Source of the DNA: Hetaerina americana
Lineage: Eukaryota; Arthropoda; Insecta; Odonata; Calopterygidae
NCBI GenBank assembly: GCA_022747635.1
Contig: JAKTNV010000169.1
Coordinates: 340,501-404,500 of the forward strand
Direction of reading: 5' to 3'
DNA: 64,000 bases
Below are positions 51,661-64,000 of this stretch, piece by piece; position 1 is the stretch's first letter, and each line of letters begins with the position of its first letter. The notes under the pieces were generated by a model. That model saw only the letters and a list, made by a program, of their open reading frames with translations. It made no database searches and was not told the origin of the DNA. Both the position numbers and the translations under genes were made by a program.

Positions 51661-53685
51661 TGCCATCAAAGCACGCCGAAATATGGAAACTAAGAAGAAA
51701 AAGAACCACAATGAAACTACAAGATATTAACTTGCATTACTGGAAAGAGAGCTCAGGCGTGTACACTAATAGGCAATGGTTCGCATTCTTAAATATAATT
51801 ACATATTTTATGTATTTTATACACTCCTTCCCATGTATGGTAAATTTATTCATTCATTTATTTATTATATTACCAACACGAAGCCCGGATACATCATGAA
51901 ATGACTTTCTTGCTTGCAAGAAAGAAAAACATCTTCAATTGCCATTATATATTTGTGGAGAAAGGAAAGTCAAACGTTTGTATGTCTCCGCACATGTCCA
52001 ATAATTTGATTTTCCTTTCCAGTATTTGATCTTTATACCTAATAAACGAAAATATAGTATCCATAGAGCATACTTTATTTCTCTTTAAAATTAGATCTTA
52101 TTCTCAATCTAATCCGAAACTTTTCATTCTTCACTTGTTTGTTACTGTTGCCACGGCTACAGCGTCACCAAATGAACGAATCAAAACAAACATTATTGCG
52201 TACTTCAGAAACAGCATTCTTTACACACTCACAGACCATAGGCTTTCCTTTCCAACTGAATGACATGGAGCAAATTCTTAACGGTATGGCTTCTCATTTG
52301 CGTAAACAAGGATATACTGCTTCAGGTTGCTAATCTTAGTGAATGTATTTTGGGAAGAATGGACGGGTGAGATCATTTGTGAGATATATGCCTTTTAAAT
52401 TTGGAGAACACCTAATTACATACACAACAATAATACTTGCTGCAGAGATAGTCATGTTTTAATTGCTTTGGGCTCTGCTTGAATTGACTGCAGTATCAAT
52501 CTCTGTAGAAAATATATTTGTAAATGTTCCTTTTTGAAGTAGTTAAGATCGTATGTTTTTGGTAGAATTGAACGGGAGTCAAGTGTCCAACGACAGCTAT
52601 AAACATCGTCAATAATGTTTAGAAAATAGTATTATTTCACATGCGCAATGATCAAACGATACATTGAGTCCAAATCATTCAAAATGGATAGTTAAAATAC
52701 AACGGTTATAAATAGGAAGATTCGATATTTAAGTAGTTAACGTAAAATTAGATTTTTATTGTTTTCTGTAGTGAGGTATTATTTTATTTAATATGCTGAA
52801 TCAATTCCCAAATACACCTATTAACGCCACAAATCCCTTGCTGTTGTGAAATACTCCTTTTTCATTATGGTGATTGTGATCGAATTCATTTCTTCTTCTA
52901 CATTCTTTTCGATTGGCATTGCTTTTATTCTTGAAAATGCCATTATTTAAGGATACAAGTGTGACCTTTATATTTCAAATGCATTTAATGTACTCACTTT
53001 CACAGCAAACCGATAATGGTTGATTATATGCAGTTTAATTGAGTACACTATGCATTTAGACGGGCTTTATTTTTATACAAATTCAGAATCAATGGAAACA
53101 AAATTTAATTAAATATTGGAGCAATGTAAGACAATAAGAAGTCTCCTTGAGATTGAGTGTTTGTGTACAATAATATAAAAATGTTTAACATCACCAATAT
53201 AATGGCACGCTCATTGAAACTGTTAAATTCGCATTAAGTATGATGAACGATCATGCATCAATTGTCCTTTGATAATGGAGAATTTAGTAGACCAAAAGGT
53301 GCAAACATAATAAAATGGCACCCATCATGATTTCTGTCAAATTTCCTTGAAGAATTAGCAGTTTTAATGTAGCGTTCTTGGATTTATTTTGATGAATGCA
53401 CCAAACTCAAAGGATTTCATTTCCACCTTACTCATCTCTCAATAAACAATCTGTGTCACAAAAACAGTGTAAAAAAACAGATAGTTCTACATTTGAATGT
53501 CCACAATATGAAATGCGCTGTAAGTTGATGAAAATCCACAAAAAATAGTATTATTTACATTTGCTCTACCCCTCATGGTGTACAATCATGACTCCACAGC
53601 TAATTAAAAATGGTCTGCAGAAATCACGTTGTGGTGTATTAGCAAGGGAGGAAAAATCTCTCTTGGGTAGTAGCAAGATTCGTAT
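51661..53685. repeat. Duplicate of 1778-3814 (AT-rich, includes X1)
   Basis: Follows the left copy closely through the anonymous stretch, X1 (about 52050-52560) and the AT-rich interval (52561-53685). No gene is seen in it. Differences are scattered substitutions and small indels. Confidence 0.65.
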
Positions 53686-54095
53686 GACATGTGTTGGGAA
53701 ATGACCCCATAACTCATCACTGCAATTTAAATGACATGGAAAGAAGACGTGGTCAAGTGTTAAACGATACTCATTTGAAATGGGAAAGTTGAGCTTTAAT
53801 CAGTTCATAACAGATCTGACTGATGTGAGTCTCCCTGTTAAGTTTCCTATCTATATTAATTCGTAGTATTTTAGAATTTTCAACATCAGTACATTTTTAT
53901 ATACTATAACTGCATACATTATGCTGAGTTTTGTTAGAATTTAAACGTAAATGATTAATATGAAACCTGCCTGCTTAGCCTGTCTTTGAGTGGCTCTGAA
54001 TCGTACCTTTGCATCTTCTAGATTTTGATATTTTTGCACACAAAAAGCATAATAATGATATAAAACATATGTAGGTTTAATTTTACAGGGCAAAT
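53686..54095 (-). pseudogene. CR1-group reverse transcriptase fragment (minus), copy b
   Basis: Right-hand duplicate of 3815-4225, same order and breaks; reads toward LPCKIKPTYVLYH on the minus strand. Confidence 0.72.
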
Positions 54096-54309
54096 CAGGT
54101 ATCATGATGATACCCAAAATAGCTCGATACTAGAAATTTGTCATGAAAATATGGGCATTAAAATTATTATTGGAAGCAAAATGAGGCCATGTCTTTATGG
54201 AAAAATTAACCCTAGAACTACTAAAAATTTAAGAGAAATTAGGTAAATCAGACTGTTGTGCTACAATACAATTTTCAAGGAAATAATGAAATTAACTCCT
54301 AATAATAAT

Positions 54310-55078
54310 AATCTAGAAGGAACTTGAATCCTTAAATGAAACATCCCTATCCTGTTCATTCCCTTTTCTTGCTCATCTCACATTCTCCCCTCTATTACCA
54401 TCTTGAACAGTCCCTTTGTCGGTCAATATGCCCTTCATCCATTTTTACTGCCTCAATAGGATTTCTCCCAACCAACCCCTCTCTTCACCCACCATACCAA
54501 GTACTTTCTCATTGATTTTCTTCTCGGTCCATTTCACCTTCTCCATTTTCTCCACTCCCACATGTCAAAAGCCTCCAGTCCACGACTATCCTCCTGCTTC
54601 AATGACCACATTTCCGTATATAACTATGCACCATATCAAAAGTTTCCCGAGTCTTTTTTTAATATCCTTACTCAACGTCCCATTCGTCAACTCTCTCCTC
54701 CCTATGAAAGCCTCTGTGCCTAGCATTATTCTTCTCCATACGTCCCTACTACTTTGACCGTATTGGTCCAAATGCTTCAGAGATTAGTGAACTCTTCTAC
54801 CTGCATTAGTTTTTGCCCTCCTATTTTAATGTTTAGCTTAGCTTTTTTCTTTCTAGAAAATTGCATATCCTTTGTTTTAATAATATTGATTCTCATCCCA
54901 TACCTGTCGCCCTGAATTTCCAATTCACTCAGCAATCCTTACAACCCCTTGGCTGACTGACAAACTAAAGCTTCGTCATCCACAAACCTAATTAATTTTA
55001 CGAATTCCCCGCCCACTTTCATTCCTACCTCCAGTTCTTCCAATGCCTCTTTGATCATTTCCTCTGCATTGTAGTTCA
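54310..55078 (-). pseudogene. RTE LINE 3' fragment, left side of the CR1 insertion, copy b
   Basis: C-terminal ORF2 region (LTNGTLSKDIKKRLGKLLIW near 54680, ending toward 54420) and, at 54939-55078, the block with EEMIKEALEELEVGMKVGG and LIRFVDDEALV, where the catalytic FADD has become FVDD. It joins CR1 copy B at 55079, exactly as at 9117. Confidence 0.82.
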
Positions 55079-58000
55079 AGATGGCGTCAACTTTGGCCGT
55101 ACAACGATGTGGCTCTTGTAAAACACGAGTCGAAGTACGTGATATGGTTGTTAGTTGCGATATTTGCTCAGGTGTATGCCACCATAAATGCTCCGGCTTA
55201 AGTGATATAACATTAAAAGCTCTCTCGGACTGCCATGACATTTACTGGAAGTGTTTTTATGCCGTGTAAATAAGCCCAATATTTACAATATGGCGGCCGA
55301 CATTGAAAATTTGAAAATCAAGTTACTAACTCTCCAATCTACCGGATCCACGGAAAGTACTACCTTGCAGCCAATTGCAAAGGAAGCTGTAACGTTGTCT
55401 ACGGAATTGAAACCTGAAGTCAACGAACAATTAGGCCTCAATAGTGACAACTCCGATTTGTGCCCCAAAAATGTAAAAGCAAAATTTATCACCATGAGTT
55501 TCGAATCCATCGTTACTGACGAGGAAGGTTTTCAAAAGGTGAATTACCAGAGAAACAAATGCAAACGAAATAAGGTTTTTGGGAGTTGTAAGCAGCCTGC
55601 TGTTACGTGCAATTTTGTGGGAGTTCCTCGCAAGACTCTCTTCTACATTGGTCGTGTCCAGTCCAATGCAACGCCTGATGACATTGTGAAGCATCTGTCC
55701 GGAATATTTCCTGGGAATGACTTCAAATGTGAAAGTTTGAGAGTTGGTGAAGTTTATAATTCTTTTAAACTCTGTGCGCCAATTAGCCTTAAGGATCAAC
55801 TTCTTAAAGAAGTTATTTGGCCAGTAGAAGTGAAAGTTGGGAAATTTTTCCCCCCAAAACCGCAGAAACTGACCCCTACTCATGAAGAGACAGAGAATAT
55901 TGCTGAAGGGTCAGCTGCGGTGGTGAATCCGAACTCCGAGTTGAAAACTAGTGATGCGCCGGTATCCACCTCAGCAACAAGGGGCCACACCGATAACACT
56001 ACGGAAAAGTGTTCCTTAGAGAAACGTGTTACCCGCCTCCAAACGGGAATATCAAAACCAAAGTCCTTTTGACTAGATAGTATTAATTTATTTTGCCAAA
56101 ATGTGAGATGTCTACGTAATAAGATAACGGAGATAGAGGCAATAGTCAAACATGGTGGCTACAATGTGCTATGTCTCAATGAGCACTGGATTGCAAAAAA
56201 TGAATTTGATGTGTATAACATTAGTGATTTTGGCTGGTCATCATTCTACTGCCGATCTGTAGCAAAAAAACGGTGGGACCTGTATTTATTTCCTGAAAGG
56301 TATGCCCTTCAAGGTAATTGACTTGGAAAAATTCTGTCTGGAATTGATTGCACTTTGAAATATCTGCGATCATATTGAAGGACCTGAATTTGATCATTGC
56401 TTCTGTGTATCGCTCCCCTAATGGTGTTTTTTAACACTTCTTCAATCAACTGGAACTAGTACTATCCCTATTCTTGACTCTGAAAGCCAATATCATAATT
56501 TGTGGAGATCTCAACATTGACATAACACTAAAAACTAGTAATTGTCAGGTTCTTGAAAATCTTTTGCTTTCTTATAATTTATACTGGGCAAACAAACAGC
56601 CTACTCGACTTTCTGCCTGCCTAGATAATGTAATTACCAATTATGGTCCTGAATTGTACAGTGTAAGTGTTATTGACTATCTCTTATCTGACCATCAAGG
56701 TATAAGCTTCACTTTTATTACTCAAATAACTCAAAAGATATATCCAAATAGAGGTAAAACCATAATCGTGAGGCCCATAACAATAGAAGGTTTAGAGAGT
56801 TTCTAACTGCTTCTATCTTGTATTGATTGGCATGGTTTTTGCACAGACTCTGTAGAACAAACATGTTTTTCAAGTTTTTTAGGTAATTTCCTAGGCATTT
56901 TTGAGCAATGCTTTCCTAAAAAAATTCCTAACTCTATCCCCACTAAAAATAAAAAAAATCTCTGGTATGCTGGGGAGTTATTAGCTCTTAGAAATGATTT
57001 ACTTAGTTACTACCACTCTTACAAAACCAGTGGAAGCCAGCATGACAAAGAGGCTTACTTGAAATACAAAAGAGATTATTATAATTTAGTTAGGTGTGCA
57101 AAAAATAATGCTTACAAGGATTTTATATTGAATGCAAAAAATAAACAAAAGGCAGCATGGAGTATAATCAATCAAGAAGTTGGTCATGGTAATAGAAAAG
57201 AAAATCTTCCTTTCACCCCAGATGCTGTAAAAAATTTTTTCTTAAAAGCTGTCGAAGACAATTTGTTCTCTCGAAAAGTTGATGCTGCCAACATTGGTAA
57301 TATGCTGTAAAATCTTCCTCCGAATAATTTAAATTTTAAATGGAATTTTGTTACTACACTTGATATTATATCGACTGTTAAAAAATTTAAAAAATCCAAC
57401 AGTAAGGATATTTATGGTCTTTCAAACTCCCTAATAAAGGACATTATTGTGCTCATTGCGGAACCATTAGCAATGTTAGTCAATTTATGTTTTGAGACAG
57501 GAGATTTTTCAACAGCTCTAAAATATTCCAAAACAGTACCTGTTATAAGAAAGGTGATAAAGATGATTTAGCTAACTACCGCCCCATTTCCAAGGTCCCC
57601 GTTTCTGGTAAAATTTTTGAAGCTATTATGAAAGATCAAATATGTAATTTTTTTGAGTTAAATAAGCTGTTTTCCAAATCCCAGTATGACTTTCGATCTG
57701 GGAAATCTACAATTTTGGCAGTAGAGTCCATAGTTAATTATGTCATTAATGCATTTGAAGAAAAGGAATCAGTCTCAGTGACACTATGTGATCTTAGTAA
57801 GGCCTTCGACTGTTTTAATCATTCAATATTACTAAGAAAGCTAGAATATTATGGTATTAAGGGAGTTGCACTGAAACTAATGAAGTCATATTTGGATGAT
57901 CGCCACCAATTGGTTGAACTTGATGGCTGTCAGTCTGCAGCTCTTAAAGTAAAATGTGGTGTACCACAGGACTCTGTGCTTGGCCCAGTACTTTTCATTA

Positions 58001-58836
58001 TCATGATTAATGATTTTCCCTGTAATATGAAACCGAGATCTGTTTTATATGCTGATGACACTACTTTTGTGAAAAAGTGTCAACATCTAGAAGATGCAAA
58101 GTTACAATCTAGCGCTACCCAAAAACAGGCTAATGAATGGTTTGATGTTAATCATTTACAATTAAATACTAACAAAACTCAGCATATTGTGTGCAGTCTT
58201 AAATCAAAAACAACTGATATTGAAACTGCTAAAATACTAGGAATTTATATTGATACAAAACTTAATTGGGAGACTCACATCAGTCAGACCTGTAATAAAC
58301 TTAGTAAAGCTGTTTATATGTTAAGAAAGCTCAACTTTATCATTTCAAATGAGTATCGTTTAACACTTTACCATGCCTTCTTTCAATGTCATTTGAATTA
58401 TGGTGTTGAGTTATGGGGTCATTCCCCTCATGTTAAACAAATTTTGCTACTGCAAAAGAGAGCTATTCGCTCTCTTGCTAATATACCACCATGTGATTAC
58501 AGCAAACCTTTATTTATTAGGTATAGAATCATGACTGTATTTTGTTTGTATATCTTTAAGGCTCCGACTCATGTGAAAGTTAATCTAGAAACTTACCAAT
58601 TAAGATCCAACCTCCATAAGTATTCCACAAGAGGTAAATCGAATCTAAATACTACTTATTGTAGATTGTCATTAACTTACAACACATTTCACAATATGAA
58701 CATACCACTGTATAACCATCTGCCTACTCAGTTGAAATCAGATGCTATCCAGAGTTTCAAGAATAGGGTATATACCTGGTTACTTACTCACCCACTATAC
58801 TCATTGGATGAATTCTTTTGTGGCAATTTTCATCAG
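55079..58836 (+). mobile_element. CR1-group LINE, copy B
   Basis: Right-hand duplicate of 9118-12412 that retains the 582 bp of endonuclease (56408-56989) missing from copy A. Its 3' end is cut by a deletion of about 137 bp that removes the untranslated end, the (TAT)n tail and the first bases of RTE, so ORF2 runs straight into RTE at about 58836. Confidence 0.85.
55081..56072 (+). pseudogene. CR1-group ORF1 (PHD type), copy B
   Basis: ATG at 55081. The PHD finger is complete here (CGSC, SCDICSG, CHHKCSGL, YWKC). A one-base deletion in a T-run at about 55250-55255 shifts the frame; the rest (55251-56072) continues as in copy A (FYIGRVQSNATPDDIVKHL). Apart from this break it closely resembles copy A. 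Confidence 0.82.
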
Positions 58837-58866
58837 TGGGCAACCCTGCCATACACCTCTTCCTAA
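56096..58866 (+). pseudogene. CR1-group ORF2 (endonuclease and reverse transcriptase), copy B
   Basis: Endonuclease pieces: VRCLRNKITEIEAIV, LCLNEHWIAKNEFD, IIICGDLNIDIT and LLSDHQGISF, in frames 56103-56321 and 56474-56806. RT: from 57628 one long frame (412 codons) with LSKAFDCFNHSILL, CGVPQDSVLGPVLFIIMIND, YADDTTFVKKC and LGIYIDTKLNW, then the C-terminus with YGVELWGHSPHVKQ. The last residues after HQ are RTE sequence in a false frame. Upstream RT (57310-57627) has a frameshift. Confidence 0.87.
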
Positions 58867-59135
58867 CGCTACCTATCAGGACTCTTCATTTCCCACTCGC
58901 ACCTGAGCAGTCTGAGACATATACAGGTTGCGGATTAGCCTCCTTTCCCGCCAATCTATTCCTATTTCCTGCAATATACTCATTAGTTTTTCACAATTCA
59001 CTCCATCAAATGCTTTTTCGAAAGCTACAAAACAGGCAAATACATCCTGGTTGTGTTCTATATTCCTCTGGATTAATAATCTCATTTCTGCAATGGCATC
59101 ACACGTACCTCTCCCCTTCCTAAACCCTGAAAATG
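58837..59135 (-). pseudogene. RTE reverse transcriptase fragment, right side of the CR1 insertion, copy b
   Basis: Matches 12433-12726 with IEHNQDVFACFVAFEKAFDG on the minus strand, and ends at the same Penelope-like junction. Confidence 0.82.
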
Positions 59136-60210
59136 TCTCGCAAGTTTGATGGGCATTTAAACAAAACAGAGGGACAAGGTTAGAATATAATTGATGTTGA
59201 CTGATTGTCATTAATAATTATGAAGAGTTCACGGATTAAATGTTTAATTTTGTGTGTTCCGGGGAAGAAAGTGGTGATAATATTAGGGCTTTTTGGAAAG
59301 TTTGGTTTAATGAGGGGAGTGTATTTGGTTGAGGGTTAGGATTTAACTGCTCAGTAGCATTCATGGTACCTACATTTTCTTAGAGAGTCATGTAGCTGAT
59401 ATAAGTACTTCTGTTGGGAGGGGATGTTTTTTCAGAGACGGAAGCATCACACTGAGAGAGAATGGGATGGAGCGCTTTGCATGAGGTGGATGGCAGCTGT
59501 CGAAATCAAGCTATTGTTCTTACTAGTTGGTTTAACGTGGACTGAGGTATAAAAGGTATTGTTTTGGAGGTAAATGTTGATATAGAGGAAAGTGATATTC
59601 AAGTCGGGTATGGAAGAAGTGAATGATACTGATGAGGATTTGAGAGAGGAAATAAAAGGAGATAAATTTTTGCGTCTGAGGAACCAAAGGAGGAAAATAT
59701 CATTGATATAGTGGGCCCAGAAGAGTGGTTTGAGGGTTTATTATTGCAGAAAGTCATGTTCTAGTTTACCCATAAAAAGATTGGCGTATATAAGAGCAAT
59801 AGGTGTTCCCATTGCAGTGCCTTTTATTTGTAAATATATTTTCTCGTTGAATTGAAAAGCATTTTTGGTGAGAACAAATTTACTCTGTTTGATGGGCAAA
59901 TCTGTGGAATGGAGTGTGTTGTGTGGATCGTAGGGAGAGTTAATATTGCAGGGCTTCTCAGCCTTCTTTGTTGGGAATGGAGGTGTACAGATATGTATTG
60001 TCTATTGTGGCCATGAGAATGGTCGTGTTGTTGGGCTGAACCAAGCACTCTTCATGTATCACATGCCTCCCTCCCTACCCCTTGTTCATTTCCCATTGGT
60101 CCCTTACCCCTCCCTCCCTCGTCCCTCCCCTGCACATGTCCCCTCCGCTATTCCACGAGAAGGCCAGTCTGAAGACAACAGCAGAGCCATTGAAACATCA
60201 AAACAATATA
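59136..60210 (-). pseudogene. Penelope-like reverse transcriptase, lineage 2, copy B (longer)
   Basis: Matches copy A for 59136-59855 and continues about 350 bp further. The extra part encodes on the minus strand a TIDNTYLYTSIPNKEG stretch, the DVTSLYTNIPHEEG block of Penelope-like RTs, which precedes GTAMGT. The last part (60060-60210) is C-rich with no recognisable motif. Copy A lost this region by a deletion at 13446. Confidence 0.82.
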
Positions 60211-60274
60211 TAGTGAGTGTCCTTTCTTTGTGTCCCTATGGTTTAAAAATCTACATCTGTATTTTTATGTGTTT

Positions 60275-60318
60275 ATATATATTTATGTATATATATATAT
60301 ATATAAATATATACATAT
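60275..60318. repeat. Short (TA)n tract, duplicate of 13528-13765
   Basis: Interrupted TA repeat at the 3' end of RTE copy B, about 40 bp. Confidence 0.85.
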
Positions 60319-60418
60319 AGTATTATTATGTAATCTACCCGTTTAGGTAGGTTTTTGGATGGACAAAGCTACTAAATAAAACCTTATGTGTCTCGTAAAA
60401 AACACAAAATCCAGCATC

Positions 60419-60763
60419 CTACTCCATCAAGTCCCTCTTCATCTCTGAGTGCTCTCTGCCTCCCTTCATCCCGTCCAACTTCCCTATCCTACTCCTTCCC
60501 TTCCCTCGTTGGTCTAACATTCTCCCCTCTATCACAGTCCTCAATATCCCACTGCCGGTAAATACCCCCTTCACTCTTTTTTCGTGCCTCTGTAGGATTG
60601 CTCCAAACAAGCCCCTCTCCACGCCCACCATACCAAGTACTTCCTTGTTTGTTTTCTTCTGTGTGCATTTCACCTTCTCCATTCTTCTCCACACCCACAT
60701 TTCAAAAGCCTCCAGTGTACGTCTATTCTCCTGCTTCAATGACCACATTTCCGCACCGTACAT
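60419..60763 (-). pseudogene. RTE ORF2 C-terminal domain, copy B
   Basis: MYGAEMWSLKQENRRTLEAF then EMWVWRRMEKVK, the RTE tail, followed by a Gly/Lys/Arg-rich end. Better preserved than copy A, where the frame runs into TA repeats. Confidence 0.82.
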
Positions 60764-61162
60764 AGCTACGCTCCATATCAGTGTTTTACGAGTCTTTTTT
60801 TAACATCCTTTCTCAACATCCCTGTCATCAACTCCCCCCTCCTTGTGAAAGCCTCTTTGCCTAGCACAATTCTTCTTCTTACGTCCCTACTACTTTGAAC
60901 GTGTTGGTCCAAAAAACTACCGAGGTATGTAAACTTTCTATCTGCTCTGGTTTTTGCCCTCCTATTTTAATGTTTAGCTTAGCATTTTTCTTTCTGGACA
61001 ATCGCTTAACCTTTGTTTTATTAATATTGATTCTCATCCCATTCTGTCGCCCTGAATTTCCAATTCACTAAGCAATGCTTGCAACCCCTTGGCTAACTGA
61101 CAAACTAAAGCTTGGTCATCGGCAAACCTAACTGATTTTAAAAATTCCCCACCCACTTTCAT

Positions 61163-61986
61163 TCATTCCTCCAGTTCTTCCCATGCCACTTTCATCATTT
61201 CCTCAGCATATAGGTTGAACAGTAACGGTGATAATGAGCAACCCTGTCTTACACCTGTTCCTAACCCTGCCCAACCGAACTCCCAATTCCTCACTCGCAT
61301 CTGAGCTGTCTGAGACATATACAGGTTGCGGATTAGCCTCCTGTCCCGCCAATCTATTCCTATTTCCTGCAATATACTCATTAGTTTTTCCCAATTCACT
61401 CTATCAAATGCTTTTTCGAAAGCTACAAAACAGGCAAATACATCCTGGTTGTGTTCTATATTCTTCACGATTAATAATTTCATTACTGCAATGGCATCAC
61501 GCGTATCTTTCCCCTTCCTAAACCCAAACTGATCCTCCCCGAAGTAATCATTTGCCCTATTCTCTGTCCTTTTGTTTATAATCCTGAGAACAACTTTAGC
61601 TGCATGGGATATCAAATCTATCATCCTGTAGTCCTCTCATGATTTTCCCCTAACCTTTTTGGAATTGAAATTAAAAATGATCTCACAAAGTCTTCCGGCC
61701 AGATTCCCTCCTCATAAATACTACGGATCAGCCCATATAGCCTCTTCCTCCCACATTTTCCTAAGCCTTTTAAAAGTTCGGCGGGAATATTATCCACCCC
61801 CACGGCCTCATTTAGTTTCATCTCCCTTAATGCCCTTTCTATCTCATTGTCTAGTATGCCTGGACCTAAGCTATCTTCCTCTACGTCATGTTCCTCTCCT
61901 ATGTCTAACTTTGTTGGTCTAAGTTCTTTATTATAACAGTTCTTCCTTATATTCCTTCCATCTCTCTTTGATCTTCCCTGCATCAA
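61163..61986 (-). pseudogene. RTE ORF2 reverse transcriptase, copy B
   Basis: LREMKLNEAVGVDNIPAELL, DQFGFRKGKDTRDAIAVM, ACFVAFEKAFDRVN, GVRQGCSLSPLLFNLYAEEM, then a TGA just before the FADD block (about 61115-61130), as in copy A. Confidence 0.86.
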
Positions 61987-62216
61987 ATATTACCTTACCC
62001 ACCTTATCTCTAACTGCGATCGTTGATCTCCCTTTCTTACTTCCCGATAAAGAGTTAACTTTGCTGTACAGCGCACCTATTTCACCCTTCCTCTGCAGAC
62101 TTTCCATATCCTCGCATATCTTCCACCATGCTTCTTTTTATTTTATTTGTTGATCGCCTCAATTTATTGTTTAATTCTTTGTACTTCATTTTGCCTAATT
62201 CTGTATTTACATTCTT

Positions 62217-63386
62217 CTATTTTCGCCGGTCATCCATCTTTGTAATCATCTCATCCGTGATCCATGGTTTCGTGGTCCTTTTAGCGTTAACGATTCTAAT
62301 AGAGTCTTTTGCAACTTTAGACAACCATTTCTTGATCCATTCCCATTTTTCCTTGATAGTACGTAGCTTTTCATCATCCGCCATGATTTCCTCTACCACC
62401 TGTTTGAATTCCTTCATTTTCAAACCATTTAATGCTTCTACATTCCATTTTCCAACTCGCCGCCCCTGCTGTATCTTTTCGAAACGGACGCTACAGTTCA
62501 TAATAATTAATTGTGGTCTCAGTCCGCATCCGCTCCCGGGAAGCTGTGCGAATTTATCACACTGTTGCTAAACCTGTGCCTAACCTGGATATAATCTAGC
62601 TGATACCTCTCTGAGTCACCTGGCATTTTCCATGTATACCTGCATCTTTTGTGGTGTCTAAACCAAGTGTTGGTGATGACTAGCCCGTCTCCAGCAGAAC
62701 TTAACTGCTTTCTCCCCGCGGTCATTCCTTGTGCCTAAACCGTAGTCCCTGACCTCATCACCATCTCTTCCTTAGCCTACCGTCGCATTCCAATCCGCCA
62801 TCACTATCAAATGTTTCCCCGCAGGTTCAAACGCGATTATGTCTTCTAACTGATCGTATATCCTATCGACCTCCTCTGCCTTCTGGTTGCTCGGTTGCAT
62901 GTATACCTGAATAATGACCAAGTTCGTCGGCTCTATTTTTATCTCAACTAGTAGTATTCTATCCGGTACCTGCTCTATATTGACTACGCTTCTCCCTACT
63001 TCTTCATTTAATACTATAGCAACCCCTCGTTGGCTCTTGTCCCCGCCGCTGTATATTATTCTATACTTATCACTCCAATAATTCCCGCTATCTTTCCATC
63101 TCACCTCGCATATACCTAAAATATCGATATTTCCCCTTTCCATCTGTCGCTTAACTTTCTCCAGTTTCCCTGTCCTCATCATTGTCCTAACATTCCACGT
63201 TCCTATTCTAATTAATTTGGTCTTCTTCTGCTGCGTTTTCTGTCCTGCTGCTGCCGGTTTTCTCTTGCAAGGGTTTCGTGGGATGACGACCGCGGAAGCC
63301 TTGCCTCCCCCGCTGCCGGCTACGACACACGGCCGATTGGGCCGAGCCCCATAGTTGCCAGGACTCAAAATCTTTGTATAGTCCAT
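62217..63386 (-). pseudogene. RTE ORF2 endonuclease, copy B
   Basis: IRIGTWNVRTMMRTGKLEKV, ILGICEVRWKDSG and MADWNATVG in the first frame, stop at 62772, then YQLDYIQVRHRFSNSV, and a third frame beginning near the DH block. The stop after NATVG is shared with copy A and so predates the duplication or the copies' common source. Confidence 0.82.
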
Positions 63387-63573
63387 AATGTAAATCTTTG
63401 GAATGGTAATTGAGGTAGTTTCCCGTTGCGTTGCTCAATCGTTTTTTTAACGTGACACCATGATTTCTTGGCCGCCCCACTTGGGTCCGACGCCATTGCA
63501 GCCGCCTCACTGAGGAACAGACGCTGCGTGGACTACCTTTTGTCTGGCTCCAAACCTTTGACCTATCTGGCAT
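63208..63573 (-). CDS. RTE short basic ORF overlapping the ORF2 start, copy B
   Basis: 121 codons, almost identical to 16638-17003. See that entry for motifs; open in both copies. Confidence 0.45.
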   Translation of the reverse strand: MPDRSKVWSQTKGSPRSVCSSVRRLQWRRTQVGRPRNHGVTLKKRLSNATGNYLNYHSKDLHYGLYKDFESWQLWGSAQSAVCRSRQRGRQGFRGRHPTKPLQEKTGSSRTENAAEEDQIN

Positions 63574-63690
63574 TGGTTACCCTACCAGGAGCAATTATTA
63601 TTACTCCCGCCAGCACAGCTCTAGGGGTCATCGGAACGCCTGAGCCATTCCACCACGTGAAGATTGTAGTCCGGGGAGGGTTATATAAAT

Positions 63691-64000
63691 ATATATATAT
63701 ATTTCCAACAGGAATATTTTATTAGTTGAATAATATATCGGTCCTTTCTATTTTATAATTTCCATTTCATCTGTACTTATCGTCATTTTAGAGATAGCTT
63801 CATATACCTGTGATTATAAATATGAAAAAATAGCAGTCTTAAGTTATGTGAATATTTATTTATAAAATTAAAATGTTAAGGGGTTAAGAACCAATTTCAA
63901 TTATATTTTGCAAAAAAATTAGTCTCCATTCATGCGGTAAATAATTGATAGTTACGACCAATGAATGCTTTGAATCATAAATGCTTTTGACTATATCTAC
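63691..64000. other. AT-rich non-coding end, duplicate of 17116-17450
   Basis: The duplication continues up to the window edge without a visible end. Confidence 0.6.

Larger units (their letters stand above)
60319..63690 (-). mobile_element. RTE-clade LINE, copy B, nearly full length
   Basis: Same order and ends as copy A (13766-17115). Frames: endonuclease 63386-62772, 62725-62519 and 62501-62217; RT 61986-61621 and 61624-61163; C-terminus 60763-60419. Differences from A are scattered, including a one-base loss near 62508 that adds a break in the endonuclease. Confidence 0.87.

Overview
The window is a transposable-element graveyard from an animal genome, most likely an arthropod. I base this on the mixture seen: several Jockey-like non-LTR retrotransposons, CR1-group and RTE non-LTR elements, Penelope-like reverse transcriptases, Ty3/Gypsy elements with one envelope-like gene, a mariner DNA transposon and a probable piggyBac remnant. 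I see no convincing host gene, no rRNA and no CRISPR. Almost all coding sequence is reverse transcriptase, endonuclease, gag, protease, integrase or transposase, and nearly every copy is broken by stops, frameshifts or deletions. The species cannot be named from the sequence.

Layout. 1-17450 and about 48908-64000 are two copies of one composite block made of nested elements. Its order is Jockey-like J1 (minus), RNase H end of an I-like element (plus), Penelope-like RT (minus), an anonymous AT-rich repeat, a CR1 fragment (minus), an RTE 3' fragment (minus) split by a nearly complete CR1-group element (plus), a second Penelope-like RT (minus), a (TA)n tract and a nearly full RTE element (minus). 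In the left copy the first part is also tandemly repeated with a period of about 6631 bp (1 matches 6632). The right copy lies about 49.6-49.9 kb downstream, in the same orientation.

Middle. 17.6-19.9 kb holds a tRNA-related repeat and a 5' piece of a Tx1/L1-like element (plus). 19.98-23.1 kb is a Gypsy element, G2 (minus), whose protease gene carries a 293-bp palindromic tRNA-like insertion with a 14-bp target duplication. 23.25-24.8 kb holds a diverged anonymous repeat and a piggyBac-like cysteine-rich remnant. 24.8-27.15 kb is another J1 copy (minus). 27.15-31.6 kb is a chimeric Gypsy region (minus) with gag, protease and integrase pieces next to an envelope-like gene. 31.6-36.97 kb is J2, the best preserved non-LTR element (plus). 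37.03-43.56 kb is Gypsy G3 (minus), with a complete 1331-bp mariner copy inserted in its leader. 43.56-48.73 kb is Jockey-like J3 (plus), lying between two inverted fragments of one LTR.

How the parts relate. Gypsy elements encode gag, protease, RT/RNase H and integrase and use a primer site that looks complementary to tRNA-Leu. The LINEs encode an RNA-binding ORF1 and an endonuclease-RT ORF2, and they supply the machinery that tRNA-derived elements usually borrow. Insertion order can be read from the nests: CR1 into RTE, mariner into G3, and the tRNA-like element into G2, all before or alongside the large duplication. The most unusual items are the palindromic tRNA-like insertion, a 19-bp-arm hairpin kept beside three Penelope-like copies, and the inverted LTR fragments flanking J3.
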